NCBI RefSeq assembly: GCF_018613155.1
Contig: NZ_JAGGQU010000023.1
Coordinates: forward strand, 55,460-119,459
Source of the DNA: Bacillus sp. ISL-55
GTDB lineage: Bacteria; Bacillota; Bacilli; Bacillales; Cytobacillaceae
Direction: 5' to 3'
Length of the DNA stretch: 64,000 bases
Part shown: positions 51,325-60,308 of the stretch, in pieces
How positions within the stretch are numbered: the first letter of the stretch is position 1
Layout of the letters: every line of letters begins with the position of its first letter
Notes under the pieces: generated by a model
The model's input: the letters and a program-made list of their open reading frames with translations, nothing else
Database searches by the model: none
Told to the model about the DNA's origin: nothing
Program-made: the position numbers and the translations under genes

Positions 51325-51357
51325 AAAGGAAGAACTGCTTAGAAGCAGTTCTTCAAC
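51325..51357 (-). terminator. Terminator of the ABC-F gene
   Basis: GAAGAACTGCTT and AAGCAGTTCTTC form a stem between the stop and array C. Confidence 0.8.
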
Positions 51358-51363
51358 TTAAAG

Positions 51364-53262
51364 TTATGATATTTCCTCAAGCTTGGAATACAGCTGATTT
51401 CGTTTTGACTCTAGAGCTTCTTTTTCCGCGTATAGCTTTTGGAGCAATTCAAGATCGGTCATAATCGCCATTTGCTGTTCAAGCTCGCTAATCGATTTTT
51501 CATGACTCTCAATCTCCTCATACAGAGCTTCTTCATCAATATCAACAACCGCTTCCTTGACTTTTTCTTGCCTTAAAGGAGGCTTTAAAGATTCCACAGG
51601 AGCAGGAGCAGTCGACTCCCACTGCTTCCGTTTCTCCGCCATCTTCACTCTCGCCCGGTCATAGTTTCCTTCGATTTCCGTCAGCTCTCCGCCCTCGAGC
51701 CAGTAAACCTTATCAAAAAGCTTATTCAAGAAATAGCGGTCATGGGAGACTGCCAGGAGCGTACCCTCGAACCCTGCCAGCGCTTCTTCCAGTACTTCAC
51801 GTGAATCGATATCCAGATGATTGGTTGGTTCATCAAGAATAAGGAAATTGAGATCCTGATGCATCAGCTGGGCCAGGCGCAGTCTCATCCGTTCGCCTCC
51901 GCTTAGCTGGGATACTTTCTTAAAGACATCCGGACCATAGAACAGGAAGCCGGCGAGCACGTTCCGGGCCTCTCCCTCATTCATTACGACCTCGTCCCGA
52001 AATGCATCTAGCACAGTTCCGTTCTTCCCGCTGGAAAGCTCCATATGCTGTGAAAGATACCCGATTTTTACATTGCTGCCTTTTCGGACTTCACCATGGT
52101 CAGGGGCTAGTTCACCTTGGACGAACTTCAGCAGAGTCGTCTTGCCTGAACCATTTTCACCGACAATCGCTGCACGGTCCTGATAGTAGAGCTGGAGATT
52201 GACCTTTGAGAAAAGTTCTCTTCCTCCAAATGATTTCTGGACATCTCTGAAGACGAGCACGTCCTTCCCGCTCCGTGCTCCTGAATCCAGCTCGAAATTC
52301 ATTTTCTTCCTGTTTAAAATCGGACGGTCCAGCTTCTCCATCCTGGCCAGCGCTCTCTCCATGTTCGTTGCCCTTTTATGAAGAGCCGAACTTGGAGGGT
52401 TCGACCTATTCGCCCAGTCACGCAGACGTTTGATTGCCTCTTTCATTTTCTTGATTTTCCGCTGCTGCTCTTCAAATGCCTGGAATTCGCGCAGTAATTT
52501 GGCCTCTTTTTCCTTAATGAAATCAGAGTAATTCGCATGATAGAGATCAATCTCGCCATCCTCCAGGTCGAGGATTTTCGTCGCCGTTTCGTCAAGGAAA
52601 TAACGGTCATGCGAAATGATTACAACAGTCCCATCGTATCCCTTCAAAAACTCAGCCAGCCACTCGGCAGCCATAATATCAAGATGGTTTGTCGGCTCAT
52701 CGAGAAGCAGCAAATCTGGATTTCGGAGCAAACTTAATCCCAGACCTACCTTCGTTTTCTCACCGCCGCTAAGGCTGTTAAAATTGGAATCAAGCATACC
52801 CTTAATCTTTAAGCCGTTGGCAATGGTGTCAATATTTGCTTCCATTTCATAACCGCCTCCGAGAGTAAACTTCTCCTGGAGAACTCCATATTTCGCCAGC
52901 AGCCTTTCAAGTCTTAGCGAATCCTCACCAGCTTCTGCCATTTCGGTTTCAAGCTGCTTCATCTCCTCCTGAACAGCCAGCAACTCGTCAAAGGCTGTTT
53001 CCAGGACTCCCCTTGCGGTCATATTATCCTCATAAGCAGGAATCTGGGCCAGGTAACCGATTTTCAATCCTTTTTTCCAATGAATCTTTCCCTGGTCAGC
53101 CTCTTCCATGCCCGCAATCAGCTTCATTAAAGTTGTCTTGCCGCAACCGTTTGGTCCAACCAGGCCAACCCTGTCTTTATCATTTATTTCAAAAGACAAA
53201 TCTTCAAAAATCAGATTGCCTCCGTACATTTTGCTTATATTGTTAATACTGCATGCTATCAT
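51364..53262 (-). CDS. ABC-F family ATPase (possible ribosome-protection protein)
   Basis: The 632-residue protein has two ATPase domains (Walker A GPNGCGKTT and GENGSGKTT; signatures SGGEKTKVGL and SGGERMRLRL; Walker B LLLDEPTNHLD and LILDEPTNHLD), a charged linker of about 80 residues, no membrane helices, and a C-terminal coiled coil (EEALYEEIESHEKSISELEQQ). Family members act on the ribosome E site; some give resistance to macrolides, lincosamides or pleuromutilins. A leader peptide and attenuator upstream support antibiotic-induced expression. Which subgroup it belongs to is not clear. Confidence 0.88.
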   Translation of the reverse strand: MIACSINNISKMYGGNLIFEDLSFEINDKDRVGLVGPNGCGKTTLMKLIAGMEEADQGKIHWKKGLKIGYLAQIPAYEDNMTARGVLETAFDELLAVQEEMKQLETEMAEAGEDSLRLERLLAKYGVLQEKFTLGGGYEMEANIDTIANGLKIKGMLDSNFNSLSGGEKTKVGLGLSLLRNPDLLLLDEPTNHLDIMAAEWLAEFLKGYDGTVVIISHDRYFLDETATKILDLEDGEIDLYHANYSDFIKEKEAKLLREFQAFEEQQRKIKKMKEAIKRLRDWANRSNPPSSALHKRATNMERALARMEKLDRPILNRKKMNFELDSGARSGKDVLVFRDVQKSFGGRELFSKVNLQLYYQDRAAIVGENGSGKTTLLKFVQGELAPDHGEVRKGSNVKIGYLSQHMELSSGKNGTVLDAFRDEVVMNEGEARNVLAGFLFYGPDVFKKVSQLSGGERMRLRLAQLMHQDLNFLILDEPTNHLDIDSREVLEEALAGFEGTLLAVSHDRYFLNKLFDKVYWLEGGELTEIEGNYDRARVKMAEKRKQWESTAPAPVESLKPPLRQEKVKEAVVDIDEEALYEEIESHEKSISELEQQMAIMTDLELLQKLYAEKEALESKRNQLYSKLEEIS

Positions 53263-53330
53263 TATTTTTTCCTCCTATTAAACGATCCCCCTTTTCAGCA
53301 AATGCCGCCCGGTTTGTTTAATAAGCACAA

Positions 53331-53367
53331 AAAAGCCAGGGGCAGATGGCTCTGCTCCTGGCTTTTG
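53331..53367 (-). terminator. Attenuator terminator upstream of the ABC-F gene
   Basis: On the minus strand AAAAGCCAGGAGCAGA pairs with TCTGCCCCTGGCTTTT and is followed by TTTTTTG, about 69 nt before the ABC-F start. It lies between the leader peptide and the gene, as in ribosome-mediated attenuation. Confidence 0.8.
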
Positions 53368-53424
53368 GATTTCATGAATACAAGGAAGGGCTAGCTGGCC
53401 CTCCATATTCACCGAAACATATTC

Positions 53425-53580
53425 CTAAGCGGGAAAAGAGATGATCGTACCGTTTGTATTTGATATTGAGCTGTTAAAAAAGGGCATACGTATCCCGTTG
53501 GCAGCTGCAACAGCAAATTTCGCACGACAAAAATAAAGGAACTCATTCCAAAATCCGCGTACAAAAACAGTCTTGATCAT
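53425..53580 (-). CDS. Leader peptide of the ABC-F gene, 51 aa
   Basis: The ATG follows GGAGGTGAGGAG. The peptide contains VFVRGFWNEFLYFCRAKFAV in its first half and ends ISFPA, and its stop lies about 60 nt before the attenuator stem. In Bacillus, ABC-F resistance genes are often controlled by ribosomes stalling on such leaders. The position and ribosome site are seen; the stalling role is inferred. Confidence 0.65.
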   Translation of the reverse strand: MIKTVFVRGFWNEFLYFCRAKFAVAAANGIRMPFFNSSISNTNGTIISFPA

Positions 53581-53664
53581 CTCTCCTCACCTCCGTTCAA
53601 TAATAGTTAGTTTTATTTTACAATCACATAATTATTTTAGCAAGTTTTTCCTGAAGTGTTCCTA

Positions 53665-53872
53665 TTATGTAAAAACCAGTTCAATGACGACAGTTTTCCC
53701 ATTCTTCGGCGATTTGTGTCCGTCATAACCATAATCCACACCGTTCACATTGTTAATCAAACGTTTGATTAAGTCCCGTTCATTCCAGGCACACAGGGAT
53801 TTTATCAATTTTTCCCAAACGGCAAATCTTGAGGATATAGCGTTTAAGCAAGCTTGGACTCCGGGTAATGGT
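53665..53872 (-). pseudogene. Open fragment without a start codon
   Basis: A minus-strand frame of about 65 residues contains FAVWEKLIKSLCAWNERD then NGVDYGYDGHKS and ends VVIELVFT. It has no usable start; a stop precedes it. The composition looks protein-like, so it may be the tail of a decayed gene. I cannot name it. Confidence 0.3.
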
Positions 53873-53897
53873 TAACTAACGAAGGAGAGGGTGACAA

Positions 53898-54092
53898 ATG
53901 CTAAGACAACTGGAACTTTCAGATTACCAGCTCTGGATGTGTAAAAAAATAAAAGAAAAGTTAGCTGAAAAGCATGACTATATAAATAGTGCTTCCCGTT
54001 ATCCAAATGAGTTTGAAGAACGGGAAGTCATATCCATTGCGTTAAGCGAAATGCTTATGAAATTAGATGTAATCGATAAGAAAGCAAATTAG
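53898..54092 (+). CDS. Small soluble protein, 64 aa
   Basis: The ATG follows GAAGGAGAGGG. The product is helical and charged (YQLWMCKKIKEKLAEKHDYI, then NEFEEREVISIALSEMLMKLD). I do not recognise it. A GGGGCCATTGGCCTC terminator follows at 54096-54120. Confidence 0.55.
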   Translation: MLRQLELSDYQLWMCKKIKEKLAEKHDYINSASRYPNEFEEREVISIALSEMLMKLDVIDKKAN

Positions 54093-54123
54093 ATTGACCA
54101 GGGGCCATTGGCCTCTTTTTGTT

Positions 54124-54306
54124 TTATTGATCCTTTTGGTCCTGAATTGAATTCTTCCCACTTAACTCCGCGAGGATATCATTTAATAACGCTTCCTGCC
54201 TTTTTGTGCTGGTGACCAGCATGACAAAAAGCACAATAAGAACGATTGGCAATCCGATTGACAACAATACCCCAAAAAGGCCGAACAAACCAAATAACGG
54301 CTCCAT
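54124..54306 (-). CDS. Small membrane protein at the end of the lia operon, 60 aa
   Basis: GGGAGG lies 7 nt before the ATG. One long hydrophobic segment (residues 4-34) is followed by a polar helix (KRQEALLNDILAELSGKNS). It starts 18 nt after liaR on the same strand, so it is probably co-transcribed. I do not recognise the family. Confidence 0.6.
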   Translation of the reverse strand: MEPLFGLFGLFGVLLSIGLPIVLIVLFVMLVTSTKRQEALLNDILAELSGKNSIQDQKDQ

Positions 54307-54323
54307 ACAGAGACCTCCCTGTG

Positions 54324-54956
54324 TTATTTTACGATTGAATGCCTGAATGCATAAATGACTGCCTGTGTTCGATCCTGCACCTGCAGCTTGCTTAAGATAT
54401 TGCTGACATGCGTTTTCACGGTTTTCAGGGCGATGAATAGTTCATCGGCAATTTCCTGGTTCGTCTTTCCCTCGGCAATCAGCTTCAAGACTTCCATCTC
54501 GCGCTCTGTCAGCTCTTCGTGCAGCTCAACATTATTTTTCTGGCGCATTTTCATCATCATCTTGCCCGTTACCTCCGGCTCGAGCACCGGCTGCCCTGAG
54601 TATGTAACCCTTACAGCATTAGCAATTTCACTGGCTTTTGATGTTTTCAGCATATAACTCGTCGCACCGGCTTCAAGCGCGGGGTATACTTTTTCATCAT
54701 CGAGGAAACTGGTTACGATGATGATTTTAGCTTCCGGCCACTGTTCGATGATCTGCTTTGTCGCTTCGATTCCGTCCATTTCCTTCATGACCAAATCCAT
54801 GAGAATAATATCCGGACGCAGCTCCAGCGCCATCTCGACACCTTTCTTTCCGTTATCTGCCTCGCCGATTACCTCAATATCCGGCTGGGCCGATAAATAC
54901 GACGAAACTCCAATCCGCACCATTTCATGGTCATCTACAAACACAACTTTAATCAT
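54324..54956 (-). CDS. liaR: NarL-family response regulator LiaR
   Basis: The 210-residue protein has a receiver domain (DDHEMVRIG; phospho-acceptor in [14 protein letters not shown]) and a LuxR-type helix-turn-helix ([21 protein letters not shown]). I chose the ATG opening MIKVVFVDD; it overlaps liaS by 8 nt. In Bacillus subtilis LiaR activates liaIH on cell-envelope stress such as bacitracin. Confidence 0.9.
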   Translation of the reverse strand: MIKVVFVDDHEMVRIGVSSYLSAQPDIEVIGEADNGKKGVEMALELRPDIILMDLVMKEMDGIEATKQIIEQWPEAKIIIVTSFLDDEKVYPALEAGATSYMLKTSKASEIANAVRVTYSGQPVLEPEVTGKMMMKMRQKNNVELHEELTEREMEVLKLIAEGKTNQEIADELFIALKTVKTHVSNILSKLQVQDRTQAVIYAFRHSIVK

Positions 54957-55998
54957 TCTTCTCACCCGCCACCAATAATATTGGAACCTTGACCTCAAGC
55001 CTGGTCCCTTTATTTTGAACACTGACAATCTTCAATGTACCGCCGATTTCCCCGGCACGTTCGTGCATATTCTGGAGGCCATATGATCCTGCTTTTGCTT
55101 CTTCTACGTTAAAACCAATACCATCATCGACAACTCGCATGATCACTTTATCATCGCGCTTGATCAATAATACTTCTAACTCTTCTGCCTTACCATGGCG
55201 AAGCGTATTCGAAACAGACTCCTGGAGGATACGGAATAGATGGTCCTCTACTCCCTTATCCAATGGGAACGGCTCCACCTTCCACTTGATATTCATGGTG
55301 ACTTTCTGTCTTAATTCGATTAATAGTTCCTCGATTCCTTCCTGCAGGCTCTTCCCTTTTAAAGCAACTGGCCGCAAGTGAAGTAGAAGGGCTCTCATTT
55401 CGAGTTGCGATTGATGGATCATTTCCTCGACCATTTTCAGCTGCTTTGTCTCACGCTCATTTTCGGAAGGTCCCTTTGTTTCATTAATCGCAGACATCAG
55501 CATCGATGCTGCAAATAGCTGCTGGCTGACCGAATCGTGAAGTTCCCTGGCAAGCCTGTTGCGCTCCTGCGAAATGATTTCCTGAATCCGCGACTCTTGC
55601 TCCTCCGCTTTTTCAGTCGCCAGCCTCTGTGACAGCATCGCTTTTTCAGAGATTTGCCTATGCAGCTTGCTGACTCTTTTAGAAATCGAGGTAATTTCTG
55701 AGTATGCCTGATTCTGTTCAATTTCGGGCTCCTGGCCTTCCTCAAGCTGAAAAAGCCAGTTGTCGACCGTCCCGATTTGCCTTCGCCAGTATGTTCCTGA
55801 CGCCATCCCAAAAGCGACGCCTAAAACGACACTAATGCTGAAGGTGAAAATGATGAAAGGAATATCCATCAACTCACGGTTCCATAAATCCGAAAGCCTT
55901 GCTACCGGAAAAACAAGCACAAATGACAAAGTCACCGCTATGAATAAAATAATCCCGAGGGTCAATCCCCATAAAATTTGGCGCATGGCTGTCGTCAT
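54949..55998 (-). CDS. liaS: Sensor histidine kinase LiaS
   Basis: The 349-residue kinase has two membrane helices near the N-terminus with a very short external loop (about residues 8-65), a HAMP-like linker, a HisKA_3 domain ([21 protein letters not shown]) and a HATPase domain ([23 protein letters not shown]). This intramembrane-sensing layout is typical of LiaS. Its gene overlaps liaF by 4 nt. Confidence 0.92.
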   Translation of the reverse strand: MTTAMRQILWGLTLGIILFIAVTLSFVLVFPVARLSDLWNRELMDIPFIIFTFSISVVLGVAFGMASGTYWRRQIGTVDNWLFQLEEGQEPEIEQNQAYSEITSISKRVSKLHRQISEKAMLSQRLATEKAEEQESRIQEIISQERNRLARELHDSVSQQLFAASMLMSAINETKGPSENERETKQLKMVEEMIHQSQLEMRALLLHLRPVALKGKSLQEGIEELLIELRQKVTMNIKWKVEPFPLDKGVEDHLFRILQESVSNTLRHGKAEELEVLLIKRDDKVIMRVVDDGIGFNVEEAKAGSYGLQNMHERAGEIGGTLKIVSVQNKGTRLEVKVPILLVAGEKND

Positions 55999-56729
55999 AT
56001 ACGTTTCACCTCGATATTCCCAACAAGCATTGAGGTGAAAATCTTAACCTTTTGCTCAGCTTCGTCATAGCCTGGTGTCTGTACATAGAGACTCTGGTTC
56101 AGCACTCTTCCTTCCTCATGATCGAATACTTCAGCAGACCCAATGATCGACGAATGCCGGAGCGTTACCTCTAAATCATATGGCACATACACTTTTACAT
56201 TGCCAATGATATTACGGATAAAAATGACGGTTTCACCCTTTGGCAGCACCGTCAGGCTCAGGTCGATGACACTGTCGCCAATCCCAGTCTGAATATTGAC
56301 ATCATTCCACTCATACACATGAGAAGGCGTTTCCTGATGGCCAAACAAACGATTTTTAAATAGTGGAGGCTTTTCGATCAGCATCTCCTTCCTGACTTCC
56401 TTATCAGGCTCCTGTAAAACTGGGGTGATCACTTCTGGCTTCTTTTTCGACTGTGCAAATTGATAGGCAAGATAGATCAGCACCGCCAATAAGAAAAACC
56501 TGAACGTCATCATGCTGAAAACACTGCTCAGGAAAAAGAACAAACCTGCCCAAAACAGCACCTTACCAGATTTTTTCGGCATTAAAGAGCGGCCAAAGTA
56601 AACCATCGCTCCGCTAGCAAGAAGGGAGAAAATCAGTCCTTCGTTAAAAAATGAAACTTCGAGCAAAAGCAATATGAGTCCTGTAATTACAATCCAGCTG
56701 ACATAATCATTTTTCATGTTGTTCAACAT
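55995..56729 (-). CDS. liaF: LiaF, negative regulator of LiaSR
   Basis: The protein of about 244 residues has four hydrophobic segments in its first 95 residues and a C-terminal LiaF-type beta domain (GDSVIDLSLTVLPKGETVIFIRNIIGNVKVYVPYDLEV). LiaF keeps LiaS in check without stress. I chose the ATG at 56729 (MLNNMKNDY); an upstream ATG at 56750 is open but includes the ribosome site GGGAGG. Confidence 0.88.
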   Translation of the reverse strand: MLNNMKNDYVSWIVITGLILLLLEVSFFNEGLIFSLLASGAMVYFGRSLMPKKSGKVLFWAGLFFFLSSVFSMMTFRFFLLAVLIYLAYQFAQSKKKPEVITPVLQEPDKEVRKEMLIEKPPLFKNRLFGHQETPSHVYEWNDVNIQTGIGDSVIDLSLTVLPKGETVIFIRNIIGNVKVYVPYDLEVTLRHSSIIGSAEVFDHEEGRVLNQSLYVQTPGYDEAEQKVKIFTSMLVGNIEVKRI

Positions 56730-56820
56730 GCTGTCTCCTCCCTTCCTCAAGATTTATTTTAAAAAATGGAATACAGATGATAGAGGGTTGGTAATATGAA
56801 GTCCTACAGAGGTGATACTC

Positions 56821-56847
56821 AAAAGGCGCAGATGCCTGCGCCTCTAT
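56821..56847 (-). terminator. Hairpin between liaH and liaF
   Basis: AGGCGCAG and CTGCGCCT form a stem after liaH. It could lower transcription of liaFSR relative to liaIH. Confidence 0.55.
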
Positions 56848-56867
56848 AGAATACCATGTTTTGCCTA

Positions 56868-57512
56868 TTAAATAGTATGTGATTCGTTATTTTTAAACTC
56901 TTTTTCCAGCTGGGCAATCCTGCTGTCAATTGTATTGCGGTTGTAATTGTTATTCACTTTCTCCTCGAGATGGTCAAGGTAAGTTTCCATCTCTGCAAAT
57001 CTTGAATAGCCCTTGATGGAATCTGAATGGTTATCAAGCACCTGATCCATCCTGTAATTGGCGCGTGTCACATTTTCCCGGCCCATCAATTCAAGGCGGC
57101 GGATGTGCATATCTTTTAGCTTATGATTCATCTCTTCATACTTCCGCTCGAGCTCAAGCTGCTGTTTGACCGCATTCTCCATCGCTTCCTTCAGCCTGGA
57201 AGCTCGCACTTCATATTGAATCTGCTCCTGCTGCGCAAACTCCTGAAGATCAGATTCTCCGGCTCTCATTGCCACCTCGGATTGGTGCTTCCTCTTTTCA
57301 GCCAATTCAATTGCTTGCTGATGCTCGCGGGCAAACTGTTCCTTCAATTGTCCCTGGCGCTCTAGAAGCTTTCTGACCTTTTCTGTTTCATTTTCACACT
57401 CACGAAGATACTGGTTCAACAGTGCGATTGGATTTTTCTTTTCCTTCTGGTCAAGTGCCTCGTGTAAGTCTGCCATTACCGTGTTTTTGATTCTTGTTAA
57501 TAGATTAGCCAT
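56868..57512 (-). CDS. liaH: LiaH, PspA/IM30 phage-shock-type protein
   Basis: The 214-residue protein is almost wholly alpha-helical coiled coil, starting MANLLTRIKNTVMADLHEALDQ as in PspA homologues. It forms large oligomers that protect the membrane. liaI starts upstream on the same strand, 27 nt away. Confidence 0.9.
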   Translation of the reverse strand: MANLLTRIKNTVMADLHEALDQKEKKNPIALLNQYLRECENETEKVRKLLERQGQLKEQFAREHQQAIELAEKRKHQSEVAMRAGESDLQEFAQQEQIQYEVRASRLKEAMENAVKQQLELERKYEEMNHKLKDMHIRRLELMGRENVTRANYRMDQVLDNHSDSIKGYSRFAEMETYLDHLEEKVNNNYNRNTIDSRIAQLEKEFKNNESHTI

Positions 57513-57539
57513 TAGAAATCTCTCCTTTTTGAATTAAAG

Positions 57540-57890
57540 TTATTTGGTATTCAATTGTGCCCATTGCTTTTCAAAGTTGACGAAAGGATCGTTGTCTTCG
57601 CGGACCGCTGCTTCTTTTTTGTCCCAGTTTTTATATACAAGGTACAGAACATATGCTGCTGCGATTCCAAGGATCGCTGGTACGTTAGAAGCCGTCGCCA
57701 TCAGGATGATGAAGCCGGCGATTCCCCAGCCGATTTTTGCGGATGTCGAGTCTGTCTTTAAAAATTGCTTGACGACGAAGTAGAGCACCAGCAAGCTGAC
57801 CCCAAGTCCGATGAGCGGGCCAAGGTTTGAAATCAGGACCATGGCAGCAATGAAACCGGCAACAAGTAAACCAAATTTTTTCATTTTCAA
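57540..57890 (-). CDS. liaI: LiaI-like membrane protein
   Basis: The 116-residue protein has three to four hydrophobic segments and a short acidic tail (REDNDPFVNFEKQW). By position (first gene before liaH) and topology it is LiaI, the membrane anchor of LiaH. No liaG is present between liaH and liaF. The 219-nt gap upstream shows no unambiguous LiaR site by eye. Confidence 0.82.
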   Translation of the reverse strand: MKMKKFGLLVAGFIAAMVLISNLGPLIGLGVSLLVLYFVVKQFLKTDSTSAKIGWGIAGFIILMATASNVPAILGIAAAYVLYLVYKNWDKKEAAVREDNDPFVNFEKQWAQLNTK

Positions 57891-58061
57891 TTCCTCCTTA
57901 TCTCTTATGATTACATCTTACCTTTCTGGCAAAAATTCAATAACGTGCCTGAGCTTGATTTTGGAGTAGGACCTGAGGCTTAGTGAGGCGCAGGTCTGGC
58001 GGCAGTATCTGTTATTGGAGGGCATCGAAGTTCTTTAGGTCTGCGATTTCAGCCCATAAAA

Positions 58062-58097
58062 AAATAACCCAGTGACTATTCACTGGGTTATTTCCAA
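58062..58097 (-). terminator. Terminator of the LysM-CAP gene
   Basis: AAATAACCCAGTGA and TCACTGGGTTATTT form a perfect stem. Confidence 0.88.
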
Positions 58098-58109
58098 ACG
58101 AGGTATTAT

Positions 58110-58718
58110 TTATTTTGCGATAAACATTTGCGTCCAATAGTGTCCGTAGGATCCGCCAGTTGCATGTCCAACACCGATATGGGTGTACGTTGGGCTAAGG
58201 ATATTTTTGCGGTGGCCAGGACTGTTCATCCATGATTGGACTACTTCACTCGGTGTCCTTTGCCCAGCAGCGATATTTTCACCGGCGCTTCTGTAATTGA
58301 TCCCAAAGTTCTTCATCATCGTGAACGGGCTGCCATAGGTTGGGCTTGTATGGGAGAAATAATTCTTATCTCTCATATCTGCAGATTTATATCGTGCTAC
58401 CCTGGAAAGCTGCCAGTCAGCAGCGAGCGGTTTCAGGCCATTCTTGGCACGCTCCTGGTTTGTCAGCTGGATTACCTGGCTTTCTATACTCTTTGTTGCA
58501 CTTATAGTAGGGATATTCACCCTCTGGCCAGGATAAATCAAATTCGGATTTTTAAACTGCGGGTTGGCTGCGATGATTTCGGAAAGGCCAACCTGGTACC
58601 TGACTGATATTTTCCATAGAGTGTCACCAGGCTGTACCGTGTGGACCTGTTGGGCAAACGAAACTGACGGGATTGCCATTACGATTAATAATAGAGCTAA
58701 GATTATTTTCTTGAACAC
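58110..58718 (-). CDS. Secreted LysM-CAP domain protein
   Basis: The 202-residue protein has a signal peptide cut near residue 22 (SVSFAQQ), one LysM repeat (HTVQPGDTLWKISVRYQVGLSE...PGQRVNIP) that binds peptidoglycan, and a CAP/SCP domain (LTNQERAKNGLKPL, HRKNILSPTYTHIGVG). Similar Bacillus proteins (YkwD type) are wall- or spore-associated; the catalytic role is unsettled. Confidence 0.9.
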   Translation of the reverse strand: MFKKIILALLLIVMAIPSVSFAQQVHTVQPGDTLWKISVRYQVGLSEIIAANPQFKNPNLIYPGQRVNIPTISATKSIESQVIQLTNQERAKNGLKPLAADWQLSRVARYKSADMRDKNYFSHTSPTYGSPFTMMKNFGINYRSAGENIAAGQRTPSEVVQSWMNSPGHRKNILSPTYTHIGVGHATGGSYGHYWTQMFIAK

Positions 58719-58838
58719 AATACACTCCTCCTCAACTGATAGGATGAGGTTAATTCAAGAAATTATACTTTATTATTTTTTGCGTGAAAACATCATGAAA
58801 ACGGTGCATATAGTTTTATCAAGGGAGGAATGCGAATT

Positions 58839-58982
58839 ATGGGCTATCTTTGGGTGATGACCATCGGTTTTGTCATTTGTCTCGGTTTTGTTGGCGGTAT
58901 CCTGTTGTATTTTATCTCAACGGCTTTTAACCTTAATGATGCAAGCCGGGTTGATTTGTTGGATACAAGGCAAAAAGAATAG
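58839..58982 (+). CDS. Small membrane protein, 47 aa
   Basis: The ATG follows GGGAGG by 9 nt. One hydrophobic segment (residues 4-28) with several Gly is followed by a polar tail (NDASRVDLLDTRQKE). I do not recognise the family. A terminator follows at 58983-59028. Confidence 0.55.
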   Translation: MGYLWVMTIGFVICLGFVGGILLYFISTAFNLNDASRVDLLDTRQKE

Positions 58983-59028
58983 AAAAGGCTGGCTGCAGAA
59001 ATAGATATGCAGCCAGCCTTTTTTACAT
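58983..59028. terminator. Bidirectional terminator
   Basis: AAAAGGCTGGCTGCA and TGCAGCCAGCCTTTT form a perfect stem between converging genes. Confidence 0.9.
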
Positions 59029-59035
59029 CAGTTTC

Positions 59036-60133
59036 TTAACCATCGACCACTTCGTTGGCACATGGCGGGGTGACAAAAGAATATTCAATCGTAACACCGA
59101 TAATCGTTCCAGAGAGATCTTCTATTGGAGTCAAGCCCGTAACGACAACTTCAGTGTTTTCACAATCCGGTTCAACACAAGGCGGTTCTACAGAAGTATC
59201 GCCTATACATGTAAAGCAGTTTTGAACCGCCGTGCCTTCATCCTGGCAACATGCCAATACTTGCTCACCTTCCACACAGGCTCCAGATCCAAGCAATGGG
59301 ATGATTGGGACATTGAAGATGACCTGGAAGTCAAATTCCTGCCTCCAGCGCTGTACAGGCACACAACATTGCAAATTGGTGTTGCAAACATTGATTGTCT
59401 CCAGCACCTCGCATGTTCCATCCTCTACACAATCACTGACGTCACCAATACAATAGGCGACCCTCACTTCTTCCTTCGTGCCCCCAAGTGTGAAGCAATC
59501 AGGGAACAAGACATCGCAGGTAAAAGTATTATCTTCTTCGCAAATGCATGGGTTTTCGCAAACACATGCCGGTGCACAAATTTCTCCGCAGCGTGACATG
59601 TTCCCAAACTTCAATTGAAAACACGCTACTTCAGCTGGGAGGTTCTCAGGGATGATGAACGAGAATCTTTGTGTTTTCCCTGGCCCTAGCTCTGGCTGTC
59701 CTGCAGGATTTAAATTATCAAATTTCACCCCCACAACATTTGTGCATGGATCAGTCATCGGACACGGGAAATTTGGATTTGAAGAAGGAAATAAACAGTC
59801 CCCCGGTGTCGTTGGAACAGGAATATTCGTTTCATCGGCCGGGAAGATATCTCCTACAAAACATTCAAAATCGCTGAAACATCCTTCAAGTTCCAACACC
59901 CAGTTGCTTAGTGCATTCTGAGCATTGATGTTCGTAATTTGGTAATCCCATCGATATCCGTCTGTAACAGCAACCACTCCCAAGAACGTTACCACATACA
60001 ATGGATTTGCCATCGAATCCAGCACAGTATATGAAGAAGGAACTGTACAATCGACTGGCTGTGGGTCTGGCGGGCAGTGACTGCCGCCGAATCCTTGCTT
60101 TTGTTTCTTGCCTTTAAAATTCATGCCTCTCAT
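59036..60133 (-). CDS. Large cysteine-rich protein, 365 aa, unknown
   Basis: The protein has roughly 35 cysteines, many in pairs or CxC (CGEICAPACVCENPCICEED, NLQCCVPVQ, ACCQDEG), and two beta-rich parts. It begins MRGMNFKGKKQKQGF with no signal peptide. Cytoplasmic Cys-rich beta proteins of this kind are typical of spore coat, exosporium or appendage components made in the mother cell; this is inference. It stands alone. I cannot assign a named family. Confidence 0.6.
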   Translation of the reverse strand: MRGMNFKGKKQKQGFGGSHCPPDPQPVDCTVPSSYTVLDSMANPLYVVTFLGVVAVTDGYRWDYQITNINAQNALSNWVLELEGCFSDFECFVGDIFPADETNIPVPTTPGDCLFPSSNPNFPCPMTDPCTNVVGVKFDNLNPAGQPELGPGKTQRFSFIIPENLPAEVACFQLKFGNMSRCGEICAPACVCENPCICEEDNTFTCDVLFPDCFTLGGTKEEVRVAYCIGDVSDCVEDGTCEVLETINVCNTNLQCCVPVQRWRQEFDFQVIFNVPIIPLLGSGACVEGEQVLACCQDEGTAVQNCFTCIGDTSVEPPCVEPDCENTEVVVTGLTPIEDLSGTIIGVTIEYSFVTPPCANEVVDG

Positions 60134-60258
60134 CCTTTATAGTAGAATAAGGACAAAATCTCCTCATTACTAAACTATGCAAGGTGTTTTCTCCTGTATA
60201 GGTGAATGCCTTTTGCCGCTTTATATTCATGAATGATGATCAGACTCTCCATTAAACG

Positions 60259-60297
60259 CCAAAAGGCTGCCAGGTTTTCACCGGCAGCCTTTTTATA
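60259..60297 (-). terminator. Terminator of the YflT-type gene
   Basis: AAAAGGCTGCC and GGCAGCCTTTTT pair around a CAGG/CACC loop. Confidence 0.82.
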
Positions 60298-60308
60298 TGA
60301 CATGGTTA

